DNA of 17,934 bases. Source: Eubacteriales bacterium (lineage in GTDB: Bacteria; Bacillota_A; Clostridia; Christensenellales; Aristaeellaceae). The first letter of the stretch is position 1, and each line of letters begins with the position of its first letter. The translations under genes and the position numbers were made by a program. Of the stretch, positions 1 to 5,502 are shown one piece after another. The stretch covers positions 1 through 17,934 of the forward strand of contig JAQUXV010000017.1 in assembly GCA_028692205.1 (NCBI GenBank). Reading direction: 5' to 3'. Under the pieces are notes generated by a model. It searched no databases. It had not been told where the DNA came from and worked only from the letters and a program-made list of their open reading frames with translations.

Positions 1-176
1 CGCTGGTGGTATACTGTTTGCGGAATATCACGTTCACTGCCGCGGAAAGCTACGCCCCCCAGCTGATCGCCGTTGCGGTAACGGCGGGGCTGCACCTGCT
101 GTGGCGCAACAGCCTGCTAAGCATTTTTGGCGGCACCGCCTGCTACATGCTGCTGGTGCAGCTCGTGTTCGCCTGA
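1..176 (+). CDS. azlD: AzlD-family branched-chain amino acid transport protein, C-terminal fragment
   Basis: The window opens inside a reading frame (first complete codon at 3) that runs to a TGA at 174-176. The last 57 residues include LVVYCLRN, APQLIAVAVTAGLHL and GGTACYMLLVQLVF. This pattern matches the C-terminal end of AzlD, the small membrane subunit that works with AzlC in export of branched-chain amino acids and their analogues. Two hydrophobic stretches are visible, consistent with the last membrane segments. The 5' part and any azlC partner, normally directly upstream, lie outside the window. No obvious terminator follows the stop. The family call rests on recognised sequence pattern only; it is fairly secure for the family, not for the substrate. 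Confidence 0.75.
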   Translation, partial: LVVYCLRNITFTAAESYAPQLIAVAVTAGLHLLWRNSLLSIFGGTACYMLLVQLVFA

Positions 177-478
177 GCAGGCACGGCGTAAAGCTCCTCG
201 CACCTGCAGCGGCATCGCATTTTCAGGTTCGAAAACCGGCAAACGGCTCCGTTCCCCCATGGCTATATGTACACGAATCATCCACGCTCTGCGGCAACAT
301 CCACAAAGCGGCTTCGTCCATACACAGCTAACCGCCGCACACCGTGAAAACCATCGTTACCTGTTCGAGTCGCTGATATAGGAGCGGCCTGAATGGGATT
401 TCGCTCATACAAGGCGCTGTCGGCAGGCGCACCCGCTTCTTTCCCGCTCCCTGTCCTGTACTTCCGGGAGGAATAACC
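177..478. other. Intergenic region with no supported gene
   Basis: About 300 bases between the azlD-like stop and the alkyltransferase-like gene. Short overlapping open frames here have no ribosome binding site and no recognisable protein pattern. I see no convincing promoter pair and no hairpin with a T-tract. The only clear signal is the GGGAGGA ribosome binding site at its right end (about 466-472), which belongs to the next gene. Confidence 0.6.
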
Positions 479-775
479 ATGAGAGACGACTTTTTTAGCG
501 AGGTGTACCGGCTTGTGGCGCAGGTGCCGCGCGGCAGCGTAACCTCCTACGGCCAACTTGCTCGTCTGCTGGGCAACCCGCGCGCGGCACGGCAGGTCGG
601 TTGGGCCATGCGCAACTGCCCCGACGAGCTGCCCTGGCAGCGGGTGGTAAAAGCCGACGGCACGGTAGCCGGGGGCGAGCACGCCGCCATCCGGAAAGCG
701 ATGTTGGAGGCCGAAGGCATCCGTTTTCTGCCGGACGGACGGGTGGATATGGCGGCGTGCCTCTGGCGGCCGTAA
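479..775 (+). CDS. Alkyltransferase-like (ATL) DNA-binding protein, MGMT family
   Basis: A 98-residue protein with the DNA-binding domain of O6-alkylguanine-DNA alkyltransferase and little else. The recognition-helix region reads RGSVTSYGQLARLLGNPRAARQVGWAMR (residues 18-45, spanning the usual YGQ and ARxVG signatures). The catalytic PCHRV box is replaced by PWQRVV at residues 52-57, so Trp53 stands where the alkyl-accepting Cys should be. That substitution defines the ATL group, which binds O6-alkylguanine, cannot transfer the alkyl group, and hands the lesion to nucleotide excision repair. Length fits the family (about 100 residues). The ATG at 479 is preceded by GGGAGGA at good distance. 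The gene appears to stand alone. A strong bidirectional hairpin at 916-970 can terminate its transcript. Confidence 0.9.
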   Translation: MRDDFFSEVYRLVAQVPRGSVTSYGQLARLLGNPRAARQVGWAMRNCPDELPWQRVVKADGTVAGGEHAAIRKAMLEAEGIRFLPDGRVDMAACLWRP

Positions 776-854
776 GGCGATGCGCCTATCGCCCTTCAAA
801 CGGTATGCCCTTTTTCGCTATCAAACGCCCAGTCGGGCCTGCAAAGCCGGGCAA

Positions 855-860
855 TATAAT
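855..860 (+). promoter_or_regulatory. Isolated TATAAT hexamer, doubtful -10 element
   Basis: A perfect TATAAT lies between the ATL gene and the terminator at 916-970. No TTGACA-like hexamer is present at 16-18 bases upstream. If it were active, the transcript would be only about 100 bases and would end at the 916-970 hairpin. It is recorded because it is the only consensus -10 in the gap; chance is a reasonable alternative. Confidence 0.2.
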
Positions 861-915
861 TATTCTTCGGGGTAACGGCCCTCTGATACCGCCCATAAAA
901 CAACTTCTTTAACCG

Positions 916-970
916 GCATAAACCAAACGCCCCCGGCTCTTTTCCGAAGCCGGGGGCGTTTGGTTTATGC
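916..970. terminator. Bidirectional intrinsic terminator between ATL gene and pfkA
   Basis: A perfect 23-bp inverted repeat (916-938 with 948-970) encloses a 9-base loop. The stem has a GC core (CGCCCCCGGCT) flanked by AAACCAAA/TTTGGTTT, so U-rich RNA is produced on the descending side in either direction. It ends 7 bases before the pfkA stop codon on the opposite strand and follows the ATL gene on the plus strand, so it serves both convergent genes. Confidence 0.9.
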
Positions 971-977
971 TCGCTTT

Positions 978-2054
978 TTACAGCGTATTGATTACGTGGT
1001 ACAGCTCTTCGTCGAAGAACTTGGGCTTGTTCTCATCCAGCGCATCCGGGAACGGCGTGTGGTACACGCGACCGTCGTGAACGCCGATGGCGTAGCCCTT
1101 TTCAAAATCCGGCGTCAGCCCGCTCGTCAGCAATTCCACGGCCATGCGGCCCGCCTCGAAAGCGAAAGCGCTGTCGTACGCCGTGGGGATGGCGCCGCGC
1201 TGCGTATAGCCGATGACGGTGGCGCGCACCTCCGCGTTGCTCATCACCTTCAGGGCCAGGGCGAGGCGATCGGCATTCAGCGGATCGTCGTCGTGAATCA
1301 CGCGGTCGCTGTCGGCGATTACCTTACGCCAGTCAAACGGCTTCATCTTGTGCCAGCAATGCTCGCTGATAATCAGGGTGGCGCGGGTGTTGCCCTTGCT
1401 GATCAGGAATTTGAGGCGGTCGGCGATCTCCTCCATATCCCAGTCCATTTCCGGCACGATCAGCATTTCCGCGCCCGTGGCAATGGCGGTGCGCATGGCG
1501 ATATCGCCGCAGTAGCGGCCCATCACCTGCACAACGGCGGGCCGGTCGTGGCTGCGGCTGGTGGCACGGATGGAGCGCACCGCGTCCACACACACGTTGA
1601 CAGCCGTATCGTAGCCCAGCGTCGCCTCGGTATAGCTGAGGTCGTTATCAATGGTGCCGGGAATGCCGATGCAGGGAATGCCCAGTTTGCACAGTTCCAG
1701 CGCGCCGTGGTAGCTGCCGTCTCCGCCGATCACCACCAGCGCCTGAATGCCCTGCTTGCGCAGGTCCTCGGCCGCCTTGGCGCGCACTTCCGGCTTCAGG
1801 AAGGGCAGGCAGCGGGCCGTGCGCAGGTAGGTGCCGCGCATGTCCATAATATCCAGCACCGTTTCCGGGTCCAGATATTCAATATCGTCTTCCGGGTTTT
1901 CACTAAGCCCCAGCAGGCCGTTGTAGCCGCGTTTAATGCCCATCAGCTGCAGCCCCTTTTGCGTCGCGCAGCGGGCAACGCTTACCACCGCCGCGTTCAT
2001 GCCAGGGCTGTCTCCGCCGCTGGTCAGGATGCCGATTCTTTTCAGCTTTTCCAT
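978..2054 (-). CDS. pfkA: ATP-dependent 6-phosphofructokinase
   Basis: A 358-residue phosphofructokinase, phosphorylating fructose 6-phosphate to fructose 1,6-bisphosphate in glycolysis. Visible motifs are SGGDSPGMN (12-20), GGDGS (110-114, Gly after GGD as in ATP-using enzymes; PPi enzymes usually have GGDD), catalytic GTIDND (133-138), MGRYCGD (178-184) and GYTQRGA (282-288). The start is ATG at 2054, with GGGGAGAG six bases upstream. A longer frame to 2180 is unlikely because it would begin inside the promoter -35. Compared with E. coli PfkA from memory, about 25 extra residues lie between EHCW (231) and RATVIG (277-282), which accounts for most of the extra length over the usual 320. Transcribed alone from the promoter at 2152-2180 and terminated at 916-970. 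Confidence 0.95.
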   Translation of the reverse strand: MEKLKRIGILTSGGDSPGMNAAVVSVARCATQKGLQLMGIKRGYNGLLGLSENPEDDIEYLDPETVLDIMDMRGTYLRTARCLPFLKPEVRAKAAEDLRKQGIQALVVIGGDGSYHGALELCKLGIPCIGIPGTIDNDLSYTEATLGYDTAVNVCVDAVRSIRATSRSHDRPAVVQVMGRYCGDIAMRTAIATGAEMLIVPEMDWDMEEIADRLKFLISKGNTRATLIISEHCWHKMKPFDWRKVIADSDRVIHDDDPLNADRLALALKVMSNAEVRATVIGYTQRGAIPTAYDSAFAFEAGRMAVELLTSGLTPDFEKGYAIGVHDGRVYHTPFPDALDENKPKFFDEELYHVINTL

Positions 2055-2151
2055 GATATTCTCTCCCCGTTTCATACTGCGCCGTGCGCCGGAAGCCATA
2101 TACCGCTTCGGGCCAATTTCAACCCGTGATATGATATGCGTTCCATGGTGA

Positions 2152-2180
2152 AGTATAGCATAGCCCGTATGCAATAGCAA
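2152..2180 (-). promoter_or_regulatory. Sigma-A-type promoter of pfkA
   Basis: On the minus strand TTGCTA (2180-2175) and TATACT (2157-2152) are separated by exactly 17 bases, with TGC directly before the -10 (extended -10). Transcription would start near 2145, giving a leader of roughly 90 bases before the pfkA ATG. Confidence 0.8.
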
Positions 2181-2547
2181 GGCCGAAATCGGTTTCGCTC
2201 TTTCTGTGGGCGGGTTTCAGGCGTTCGGAAAGGCCCTTCTTCTTCTTTTCGGTCGAATTTGTTCCGAAAGCGCCACGGCGCATCCTGCCCCCTTTGCCCG
2301 ATCCGGGACGTACTCCATTCCCGCTGTGCAAGCCGCCATCGTCCGCGCGGCACCGGGGCCTGAACGCCCCTGCGCCGGTTTACCCAGGCACGTCCCCATG
2401 CCGCCCGTACAAAGCGTTTCTTCCCCGGCAAGCCAATGCGCAGCCGGAAAACCCCTTCGGCTTTCCGGCGAAGCGGAAGGGTAAGCGCACCGTATCCCCC
2501 GGCTTTCCAGCACTGCAAAACGGCCCGAAACCAGCCGCAACCCACAA
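2181..2547. other. Gene-free GC-rich intergenic region
   Basis: About 370 bases between the divergent pfkA and tRNA-Leu promoters. Open frames on both strands lack ribosome binding sites and look like random GC-rich translation. The only structure I see is a perfect 8-bp hairpin, GCCGGAAA (2443-2450) with TTTCCGGC (2462-2469), which has no T-tract and no evident role. Confidence 0.5.
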
Positions 2548-2576
2548 TTGACGGCATGGGCGCGACGTGGTATCAT
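2548..2576 (+). promoter_or_regulatory. Promoter of tRNA-Leu(UAA)
   Basis: TTGACG (2548-2553), a 17-base spacer and TATCAT (2571-2576) lie immediately upstream of the tRNA. The predicted start would be only a few bases before the mature 5' end at 2588, which is common for tRNA genes. Confidence 0.8.
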
Positions 2577-2587
2577 ATTCCGGTGTT

Positions 2588-2669
2588 GCGGGCATGGTGG
2601 AATGGCAGACACAAAGGACTTAAAATCCTTCGCTTCGGCATGCGGGTTCGACTCCCGCTGCCCGCACCA
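2588..2669 (+). tRNA. tRNA-Leu, anticodon UAA, CCA encoded
   Basis: The acceptor stem GCGGGCA (2588-2594) pairs with TGCCCGC (2659-2665). The discriminator A at 2666 is followed by an encoded CCA. The D-arm region is TGGTGGAATGGCAGACAC. The anticodon stem AAGGA/TCCTT encloses CTTAAAA, giving anticodon UAA, which reads UUA and UUG leucine codons. The T arm is GCGGG-TTCGACT-CCCGC. The variable region (CGCTTCGGCAT) is short for a class II tRNA but holds a small GC/TTCG/GC hairpin. It has its own promoter and a hairpin terminator just downstream. MiaA, encoded at 11925, normally modifies A37 of this kind of tRNA (codons starting with U). Confidence 0.95.
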
Positions 2670-2674
2670 AAGTG

Positions 2675-2717
2675 ATTAGGCTAAAGCCAGTGCAAAACGC
2701 ATCTGCTTTAGCCTAAT
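2675..2717 (+). terminator. Hairpin terminator after tRNA-Leu
   Basis: ATTAGGCTAAAGC (2675-2687) and GCTTTAGCCTAAT (2705-2717) are perfect 13-base arms. The interior CAG-TGC/GCA-T-CTG can extend the stem around an AAAAC loop. The tail (TTCTATATTC) is only moderately T-rich. Its position six bases after the tRNA CCA argues for transcript end or processing. Confidence 0.65.
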
Positions 2718-2802
2718 TTCTATATTCGCTGTTGATTGTGTTATCAGACGAAACATCTGATAAGTTCGATGTTATTTATTACTTGTTATCTCTTACGGGG
2801 AA

Positions 2803-3255
2803 GTGGGATATGTGGAGATTAAAACCATTGGGTTCAAGGAAAACGCTGAAGCGATGGAACTTGTTTTAAGGACATTTATGAAATATGAAGCGCCCGATTA
2901 TTCCAGGGCGGGCGTGGAAGCGTTTCAAAACATGGTTATCCACAACGATGACTATTTGCGCAACATCGTGCTGTATGGCGCTTATGAGGGAAACACGCTT
3001 CAAGGCGTTATCGCAACGAGAAACCATGGCAATCATATTGCGCTGTTCTTTGTTGACGGCAAGTACCAGCGGATGGGCATCGGGAAAAAGCTGTTTGCTT
3101 CCGTGTTGGAAAACAGTTCATCCAATGAAATAACCGTCCATTCCTCCCCCTATGCCGTTGAGGTCTATCATCATTTGGGGTTTATGGATACCGATCAGGA
3201 ACAGGTAACGGATGGAATACGGTATACGCCGATGAAGTATGTAAAGTGTGTATGA
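2803..3255 (+). CDS. GNAT-family N-acetyltransferase
   Basis: A 150-residue protein with GNAT features. A hydrophobic strand, HIALFFVDGKYQRMGIG (78-94), ends in the acetyl-CoA pyrophosphate-binding Q-R-M-G-I-G loop (89-94), followed by helix KKLFASVLE. The C-terminal AVEVYHHLGFMDTD pattern (118-131) is typical of motif B. The substrate is unknown. The start is ambiguous: GTG 2803 lies directly after GGGGA, while an in-frame GTG at 2812 has that element ten bases upstream and gives a better-spaced start three residues shorter; there is no ATG start nearby. The gene is visibly more AT-rich than most of the window and lies next to a tRNA gene, suggesting but not proving horizontal acquisition. 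No promoter pair was recognised; upstream DNA (2720-2800) is AT-rich. Confidence 0.85.
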   Translation: MGYVEIKTIGFKENAEAMELVLRTFMKYEAPDYSRAGVEAFQNMVIHNDDYLRNIVLYGAYEGNTLQGVIATRNHGNHIALFFVDGKYQRMGIGKKLFASVLENSSSNEITVHSSPYAVEVYHHLGFMDTDQEQVTDGIRYTPMKYVKCV

Positions 3256-3340
3256 TTTTGTATATAGCTGCTTTCGATTAAATGAAATGAACAAAAACCT
3301 GCGTTTAAAGATTTATATGATTCTCCGCAAACTAGAAACC

Positions 3341-3470
3341 ACTCCTTGTTTCCACATCTCCCATACCCCCCTCTTCCCCAAAATATGCTATACTTAACTC
3401 AACAAGCAATCCACACGCCTCCCACTCCCTTCCCCCGCAAAACACCCCCCAAGAACCGTACGCACACTAT
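3341..3470 (+). other. C-rich, G-poor leader tract (candidate Rho-utilisation or C-tract element)
   Basis: A direct count gives 8 G and 59 C in 130 bases on the plus strand, a strong asymmetry. It contains C runs at 3421-3423, 3427-3429, 3432-3436 and 3445-3450. Unstructured C-rich, G-poor RNA is what Rho uses as a loading site, and the opposite strand has four G runs with loops of 3, 2 and 8 bases. It lies between the GNAT gene and the metallophosphoesterase gene, spanning the putative promoter of the latter. A function is inference only. Confidence 0.4.
3386..3394 (+). promoter_or_regulatory. Extended -10 promoter of the metallophosphoesterase gene
   Basis: TGCTATACT is an extended -10 (TGN-TATACT), identical to the one in front of pfkA and of the methyltransferase gene. 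No good -35 is found 17 bases upstream (the region is C-rich), as is allowed for extended -10 promoters. The start would be near 3401, leaving about 100 bases of C-rich leader. Confidence 0.55.
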
Positions 3471-3501
3471 GAATAGCCCGCTCATTGATCGAGGATAGTT
3501 T

Positions 3502-4227
3502 ATGAGAATTGGCGTCATCTCGGATATTCACAGCAATATTGTCGCGCTAAACGCCGTGCTTCGCGCGCTGAATGCCGCAAACTGCGAGCAGCTCATCTGC
3601 TGCGGGGATATCATCGGCATCGGCCCCCGCCCGGAGGAAACGGTTCAGCGCGTGATGCAAATTCCAAATCTGACCGCCATTCGCGGCAACCACGAAAACT
3701 ATCTGCTGGAGGGCATGCCGACCCGGTTTCCCAACGACGAGCATATGACCTATGAGGAGATCGTACACCACCAGTGGGAGCACGCTTTGCTGTCCCCATC
3801 GTCCGTCGGGTTCCTGAAGGGGCTTCCATCCCGTACGGATTTTTCCCTGTGCGGCCTGCACATCGTCGCCGTGCATTACGCCATGGACGGGTTGACCCGG
3901 TACATCCGCTGCATTCCGCAGCCGACGCTTGAGGATTGCCGGCAGCTGTTCTCTGGCATCGACGCGGACGTGGTTTTATACGGGCACGACCATCGAGCGT
4001 CCATCCATCAGGACAGTCAAAGGCTGTTCGCGAATTTTGGCTCGCTCGGCTGCCCGGCGCTGGACGGCAATGTGGCAAGGGCGGGCATTTTGGCCCTCGG
4101 CAACGGAGAAGCGACGGCGGAGCAAATTCTGGTTCCGTACGATGTCGACAGCGTCCTTGCGGATATCGACCGGCTTGCCTATCCGGCTTCGGATAAAGTA
4201 AAATTGTTCTTCTACGGGCAGGAATAG
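3502..4227 (+). CDS. Calcineurin-like metallophosphoesterase
   Basis: A 241-residue protein with the full binuclear-metal phosphoesterase signature: D8-x-H10 in ISDIHSN, D36 in CGDIIG, N63-H64 in GNHE, H125 in AVHY, and G-H162-D-H164 in the C-terminal half. This matches the Metallophos_2 / YfcE-like group, cytoplasmic phosphodiesterases or phosphatases of small or nucleotide substrates; the actual substrate cannot be read from sequence. No signal peptide or membrane segment is seen. The ATG at 3502 is preceded by GAGGA at suitable distance. It appears monocistronic, with an extended -10 promoter about 110 bases upstream and an intrinsic terminator at 4402-4436, roughly 175 bases after the stop. 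Confidence 0.9.
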   Translation: MRIGVISDIHSNIVALNAVLRALNAANCEQLICCGDIIGIGPRPEETVQRVMQIPNLTAIRGNHENYLLEGMPTRFPNDEHMTYEEIVHHQWEHALLSPSSVGFLKGLPSRTDFSLCGLHIVAVHYAMDGLTRYIRCIPQPTLEDCRQLFSGIDADVVLYGHDHRASIHQDSQRLFANFGSLGCPALDGNVARAGILALGNGEATAEQILVPYDVDSVLADIDRLAYPASDKVKLFFYGQE

Positions 4228-4250
4228 CCGCGCCGCCACAGCACAAGCGC

Positions 4251-4372
4251 GCGGGTGAAGCCCCCGAACAGCGATTATGGCGGTAACCCGAGGCGGGCGA
4301 AGCCCCGCGGCTGATGATCACATCGGCATCATACATCTAGGGTAATCTCGGCGCACGCGGGTGAATCCCCCC
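4251..4372. repeat. Three short degenerate copies of GCGGGYGAAKCCCC
   Basis: Copies are GCGGGTGAAGCCCC (4251-4264), GCGGGCGAAGCCCC (4293-4306) and GCGGGTGAATCCCC (4357-4370). Each is a small GGG(Y)GAA(K)CCC hairpin. Copies two and three also share a related upstream block, GGTAACCCGAG and GGTAATCTCGG. All lie within the transcribed stretch between the metallophosphoesterase stop and its terminator. Function is unknown. Confidence 0.55.
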
Positions 4373-4401
4373 TCCGGGGCCGCGCCCTGCGCGCGCCCCG
4401 C

Positions 4402-4436
4402 AAGACCTCCGTGCGGTTCGTCGCGGGGGTCTTTTT
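4402..4436 (+). terminator. Intrinsic terminator after the metallophosphoesterase gene
   Basis: AAGACCTCCGTG (4402-4413) pairs with CGCGGGGGTCTT (4422-4433), allowing two G-U pairs, around an 8-base loop. It runs into TTTTT (4432-4436). This is a classical Rho-independent terminator on the plus strand, placed just before the methyltransferase promoter. Confidence 0.85.
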
Positions 4437-4470
4437 CGTTTGCCCCGCGCCTCCTCCGCCGTCCGCTTGC

Positions 4471-4499
4471 TTGTTGGCATCCCGGTTGTGTGCTATACT
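4471..4499 (+). promoter_or_regulatory. Promoter of the methyltransferase gene
   Basis: TTGTTG (4471-4476), a 17-base spacer and TATACT (4494-4499) preceded by TGC (extended -10). The start would be near 4506, giving about 60 bases of leader before the ATG at 4565. This also argues against any upstream start in the longer open frame. Confidence 0.8.
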
Positions 4500-4564
4500 T
4501 TGGTAGGCTGTCCAGCCAATCCGGCAAAAGCGTTTTAACAATCAACATTGGGAGAGTACGAATC

Positions 4565-5332
4565 ATGACAGATATAGAACAAAACTGGGATCGTATGGCC
4601 GAAGCCTACGAGCAATTTACCTCCGGAAACGAATCCTACAGCTACCGGATCGAGTGGCCCTGTATCCAGCAACTGCTGCCCGATATTTCCGGTAAATCTG
4701 TAGTTGATCTGGGCTGCGGCACTGGAAGGTTCACCTTCTGGCTGGAGGAGAAAAACCCCCGGACGATTATCGGAGTTGATCTGTCGGACGACATGTTACG
4801 GCTTGCGAAAGCAAAAGCGAAGGCGCTGGGTTCCAACGCGGCCTTTTACAAGGACGATATAGCGCGTTACCACGCCGAAGAAACCTTCGACCTTGTGTTT
4901 TCCTCTACGACATCGCACTATATCCGGGATTTGGACGCTCTCTTTACCAACATTTACAGCCTGCTGAAACCGGGCGGAACCTGCATCCTGTCCGCGATGA
5001 ATCCCGTTTACACCGCTCAATACCCGGTATGGGACGGCGGCGATACCTTCCCGGATGACGATGCGTGGACCGTCCGGTATATGGACCGGCGGGAAAGAAG
5101 CTATATCCAGCCGTGGATCGAGTATAACCCTTCCCTCGATAATTTTCTCAGCCGCAGCTATCAGCATACGTTCAGCGACTATATCAACGCGATTCTCCGC
5201 GCAAAGCTGACCTTGCTTGAAGCGCGGGAGCCGCTTCCACCCGAGGAATGGAAGGAAAAGTACCCGGAGCGGTACGAGGGGTTTATCGAAACCCCAAGCT
5301 ACCTTGTGCTGAAGATGCGGAAAAACGGATAG
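4565..5332 (+). CDS. Class I SAM-dependent methyltransferase
   Basis: A 255-residue soluble protein. The Rossmann-like SAM-binding core shows motif I VVDLGCGTGRF (46-56), the acidic residue after strand 2 (D72 in GVDLSDDML), KDDI (97-100), FDLVFSSTTSHYI (108-120) and LKPGGT (134-139). The C-terminal 100 residues are the variable substrate-recognition part. It resembles the broad Methyltransf_11/25 group, and the acceptor (small molecule or protein) cannot be deduced. The ATG at 4565 has GGGAGAG eight bases upstream; the open frame extends back to 4361, but that part precedes the promoter. It is flanked by a terminator and its own promoter, so it starts a new transcription unit, which may continue into the EamA gene 170 bases downstream. 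Confidence 0.9.
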   Translation: MTDIEQNWDRMAEAYEQFTSGNESYSYRIEWPCIQQLLPDISGKSVVDLGCGTGRFTFWLEEKNPRTIIGVDLSDDMLRLAKAKAKALGSNAAFYKDDIARYHAEETFDLVFSSTTSHYIRDLDALFTNIYSLLKPGGTCILSAMNPVYTAQYPVWDGGDTFPDDDAWTVRYMDRRERSYIQPWIEYNPSLDNFLSRSYQHTFSDYINAILRAKLTLLEAREPLPPEEWKEKYPERYEGFIETPSYLVLKMRKNG

Positions 5333-5413
5333 CCTCGTTTGTCGAAATGCCCGGCGATACTATTTCCTGCAATCCTTCCTGCCTGCGCATCAGGATCAGT
5401 GGTTCCGCTTTCA

Positions 5414-5470
5414 GGGGGAGCCGTTCGTTTCGTTCCTTCTCCCACCGTCGGCTCCGGCTGTTCAATCCGC
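5414..5470 (+). terminator. Weak possible hairpin between methyltransferase and EamA genes
   Basis: GGAGCCG (5417-5423) can pair with CGGCTCC (5449-5455) across a 25-base loop, and a loose T-rich stretch (CTCTTTTACTTTA) follows about 16 bases later. The spacing is poor for an intrinsic terminator. It may instead be a leader structure of the EamA gene. Confidence 0.25.
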
Positions 5471-5502
5471 CTCTTTTACTTTATTAAGGGAGCGTGGTTC
5501 CC

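Noticed and set aside
101..799. Short open frames before and opposite the ATL gene
   Set aside because: They overlap the azlD-like end or run antisense to the ATL gene, without start signals or family patterns.
960..2129. A 389-codon plus-strand open frame
   Set aside because: It is the antisense shadow of pfkA: His/Ala/Arg-rich translation, no ribosome binding site, no family pattern, and its start lies within the terminator.
2055..2180. N-terminal extension of PfkA by 42 residues
   Set aside because: It would start within the -35 of the promoter and contains no PFK sequence; ATG 2054 has an ideal ribosome binding site and matches the family N-terminus.
2206..2587. Several overlapping short open frames on both strands upstream of the tRNA
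   Set aside because: No ribosome binding sites, no recognisable domains, and mutually overlapping in several frames, as expected of non-coding GC-rich DNA.
3611..4336. A 241-codon minus-strand open frame
   Set aside because: Opposite the metallophosphoesterase, which has all catalytic motifs; the shadow frame is Arg/Pro-rich and lacks any start signal.
4361..4564. N-terminal extension of the methyltransferase
   Set aside because: This stretch contains the upstream gene's terminator and the methyltransferase promoter; ATG 4565 has a good ribosome binding site.
5333..5502. Riboswitch in the EamA leader
   Set aside because: I looked for guanidine-type and other familiar motifs but found only a weak 7-bp stem with a 25-base loop and no conserved core that I recognise.
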